Origin: Gammaproteobacteria bacterium
Lineage (GTDB): Bacteria > Pseudomonadota > Gammaproteobacteria > Enterobacterales > Alteromonadaceae
NCBI GenBank assembly: GCA_018222405.1
Contig: JAAFAI010000028.1
Coordinates: forward strand, 1 to 57,934
DNA: 57,934 bases
Direction of reading: 5' to 3'
Positions within the stretch are counted from its first letter, which is position 1; each line of letters opens with the position of its first letter. Below the pieces are notes generated by a model. It saw only the letters and a program-made list of their open reading frames with translations. It ran no database searches and was not told the origin of the DNA. Positions 56,995 through 57,934 of this stretch are shown piece after piece. The position numbers and the translations under genes are program-made.

Positions 56995-57746
56995 ACGACT
57001 TTATTACTGCGGCCTGTGGCGCATCGCAATTAACTTTCGAGCCGGTTCGTCAGGGCCTGGCTAACAATGTATTCCGGGCAAGCAGCGGCGAGCATAGCTG
57101 GGCGGTAAAATTGCTCGGGCCGGCCACGTTCAGTGCCGTTAACTACACTGTCGTCGCTAAATTGCAGCAGCAACTGGCCGTTTGTGATCTGGCACCGGTG
57201 GTTACCGCTTATGAGCCCGCATTACGCGTTTGGATCGAGGAATGGGTCGATACGCCAGAGCAACAATCCCTGGATATTGAGCGGCTGGCACATTCGCTGT
57301 CTAACATCCATCAAAGTGATATTAGCGCGCCAACCTTAGCTCTGTTGCCTTGCTGGCAACATTACCTCGAACAATTACCGGCTAAAGTGGCACGTTCTTA
57401 TTCGGCACAAAGGGATAAGCTGGTGCCGGTAATTTCCCAGTTCAGCCATTACCAGGATTTCTGCTTTTGCCATAACGATCTGTCGTTTGCGCACCTGGTA
57501 GGTGCGTCACGCAGTAAAGTGGTCGACTGGGAGTATGCGGCTAACGGTAACCGTTACTTTGATATTGCCGCCTGTATTCTTATTAATGAGCTTAATGGTG
57601 AGCAACAACAGCAGTTATGCGATGAGTATGCGCAGCAGGCAGGTAAATCGGCTGACCTGGTGGAAAGGAGCGTGGTGGCTTTTTTACCGGTGGTGGATTT
57701 TACCAATCGTTTGTGGACGGCGGCTGCCGAGAGGAATCCTGGCTGA
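56952..57746 (+). CDS. Thiamine kinase-like phosphotransferase (ThiK/APH family)
   Basis: About 264 residues from the ATG at 56952, which overlaps pnuT by 43 bp; ATG 56964 is an alternative. The catalytic motif of choline/thiamine/aminoglycoside kinases is visible as CHNDLSFAHL (His-x-Asp-Leu with the Asn replaced by His), followed by VVDWEYAANGNRYFDIA for Mg binding. It would phosphorylate imported thiamine and trap it in the cell. Confidence 0.85.
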   Translation: METGMVRKVSDKQLNDFITAACGASQLTFEPVRQGLANNVFRASSGEHSWAVKLLGPATFSAVNYTVVAKLQQQLAVCDLAPVVTAYEPALRVWIEEWVDTPEQQSLDIERLAHSLSNIHQSDISAPTLALLPCWQHYLEQLPAKVARSYSAQRDKLVPVISQFSHYQDFCFCHNDLSFAHLVGASRSKVVDWEYAANGNRYFDIAACILINELNGEQQQQLCDEYAQQAGKSADLVERSVVAFLPVVDFTNRLWTAAAERNPG

Positions 57747-57812
57747 TAATTCGCCGTAGCGTTTAATATTTGCGCGCTTGAACGCGATTTTAGTCATTTA
57801 TTGTAAAAATAC

Positions 57813-57840
57813 TTTACCTTTGAAGGCGCATACGTATAAT
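57813..57840 (+). promoter_or_regulatory. Promoter of tRNA-Trp
   Basis: TTTACC (57813-57818), 16 bp, then a perfect TATAAT (57835-57840), 12 bp before the tRNA. A GCGCGC element (57846-57851) follows the -10, like the GC-rich discriminators of stringently controlled RNA promoters. Confidence 0.65.
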
Positions 57841-57852
57841 TCACAGCGCGCT

Positions 57853-57929
57853 AGGGGTGTAGTTCGAATTGGTAGAACAGCGGTCTCCAAAACCGATGGT
57901 TGGGGGTTCGAGTCCCTCCACCCCTGCCA
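57853..57929 (+). tRNA. tRNA-Trp (anticodon CCA)
   Basis: A complete cloverleaf: acceptor AGGGGTG/CACCCCT, anticodon loop CTCCAAA with CCA at 57887-57889, T loop GGTTCGAGTCC, discriminator G and encoded CCA (57927-57929). It resembles E. coli tRNA-Trp closely, with one extra base in the D-loop region. Confidence 0.96.
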
Positions 57930-57934
57930 CTTTC

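Noticed and set aside
57853..57934. tRNA-Trp as an integration (att) site
   Set aside because: The window ends right after the tRNA, with no integrase and no second copy of the 3' end to compare.

Overview
The window looks like a chromosomal segment of a marine gammaproteobacterium of the Alteromonadaceae (Alteromonas-like). The reasons are the dapB-carA-carB-greA core, the pspF-sapABCDF / pspABC arrangement, a Na+-pumping oxaloacetate decarboxylase, large TonB-dependent receptors, a TonB2-type energising operon with an extended ExbB-like protein, and a PEP-CTERM-like protein. This placement is inferred from gene content and protein similarity as I recognise it; no search was run.

Layout. 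0-9.7 kb: housekeeping genes (DUF3392 protein, lipoprotein, cytochrome b561, dapB, carAB with a probable attenuated leader, greA, a Nudix hydrolase and a GNAT acetyltransferase). 10-13.3 kb: oadGAB. 13.3-21.3 kb: an envelope-stress block, with pspF-sapABCDF on the minus strand and pspABC on the plus strand behind a recognisable sigma-54 promoter. 21.4-24.3 kb: an M16 peptidase lipoprotein. 24.5-31.1 kb: a complete Phe/Tyr degradation route: phhA (Phe to Tyr), tyrR, hppD, hmgA, fahA and maiA (to fumarate and acetoacetate), with good TyrR boxes before phhA and tyrR. 31.2-33.4 kb: an Lrp-family regulator divergent from leucine dehydrogenase, the 4.5S SRP RNA gene and a ComFB-like gene.

33.5-43.8 kb is the accessory, gene-poor part. 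It holds a decayed C-terminal fragment of an Oar-like TonB receptor, two intact large receptors of different families that share an almost identical leader of about 185 bp, a cluster of small inverted repeats without an ORF, and a secreted-protein gene whose start codon is one base out of frame. 43.8-48.8 kb is a TonB operon (DUF3450 protein, extended ExbB-like protein, ExbB, ExbD, TonB, TPR protein) that probably energises such receptors.

48.8-57.9 kb: tmcA; an AraC-type regulator fused to an HDOD-like domain; a c-di-GMP-I riboswitch before a PEP-CTERM-like protein; a TPP riboswitch before a thiamine-salvage operon (receptor, thiamine-binding protein, PnuT-type transporter, thiamine kinase-like protein); and tRNA-Trp(CCA).

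The most unusual signal is the shared leader of the two receptor genes. One hairpin stem in it carries a matched C-G to T-A double change between the copies, and a second, long-range stem stays paired through a G-U to G-C change. That pattern suggests a conserved RNA structure or operator. I do not recognise it as a named element.
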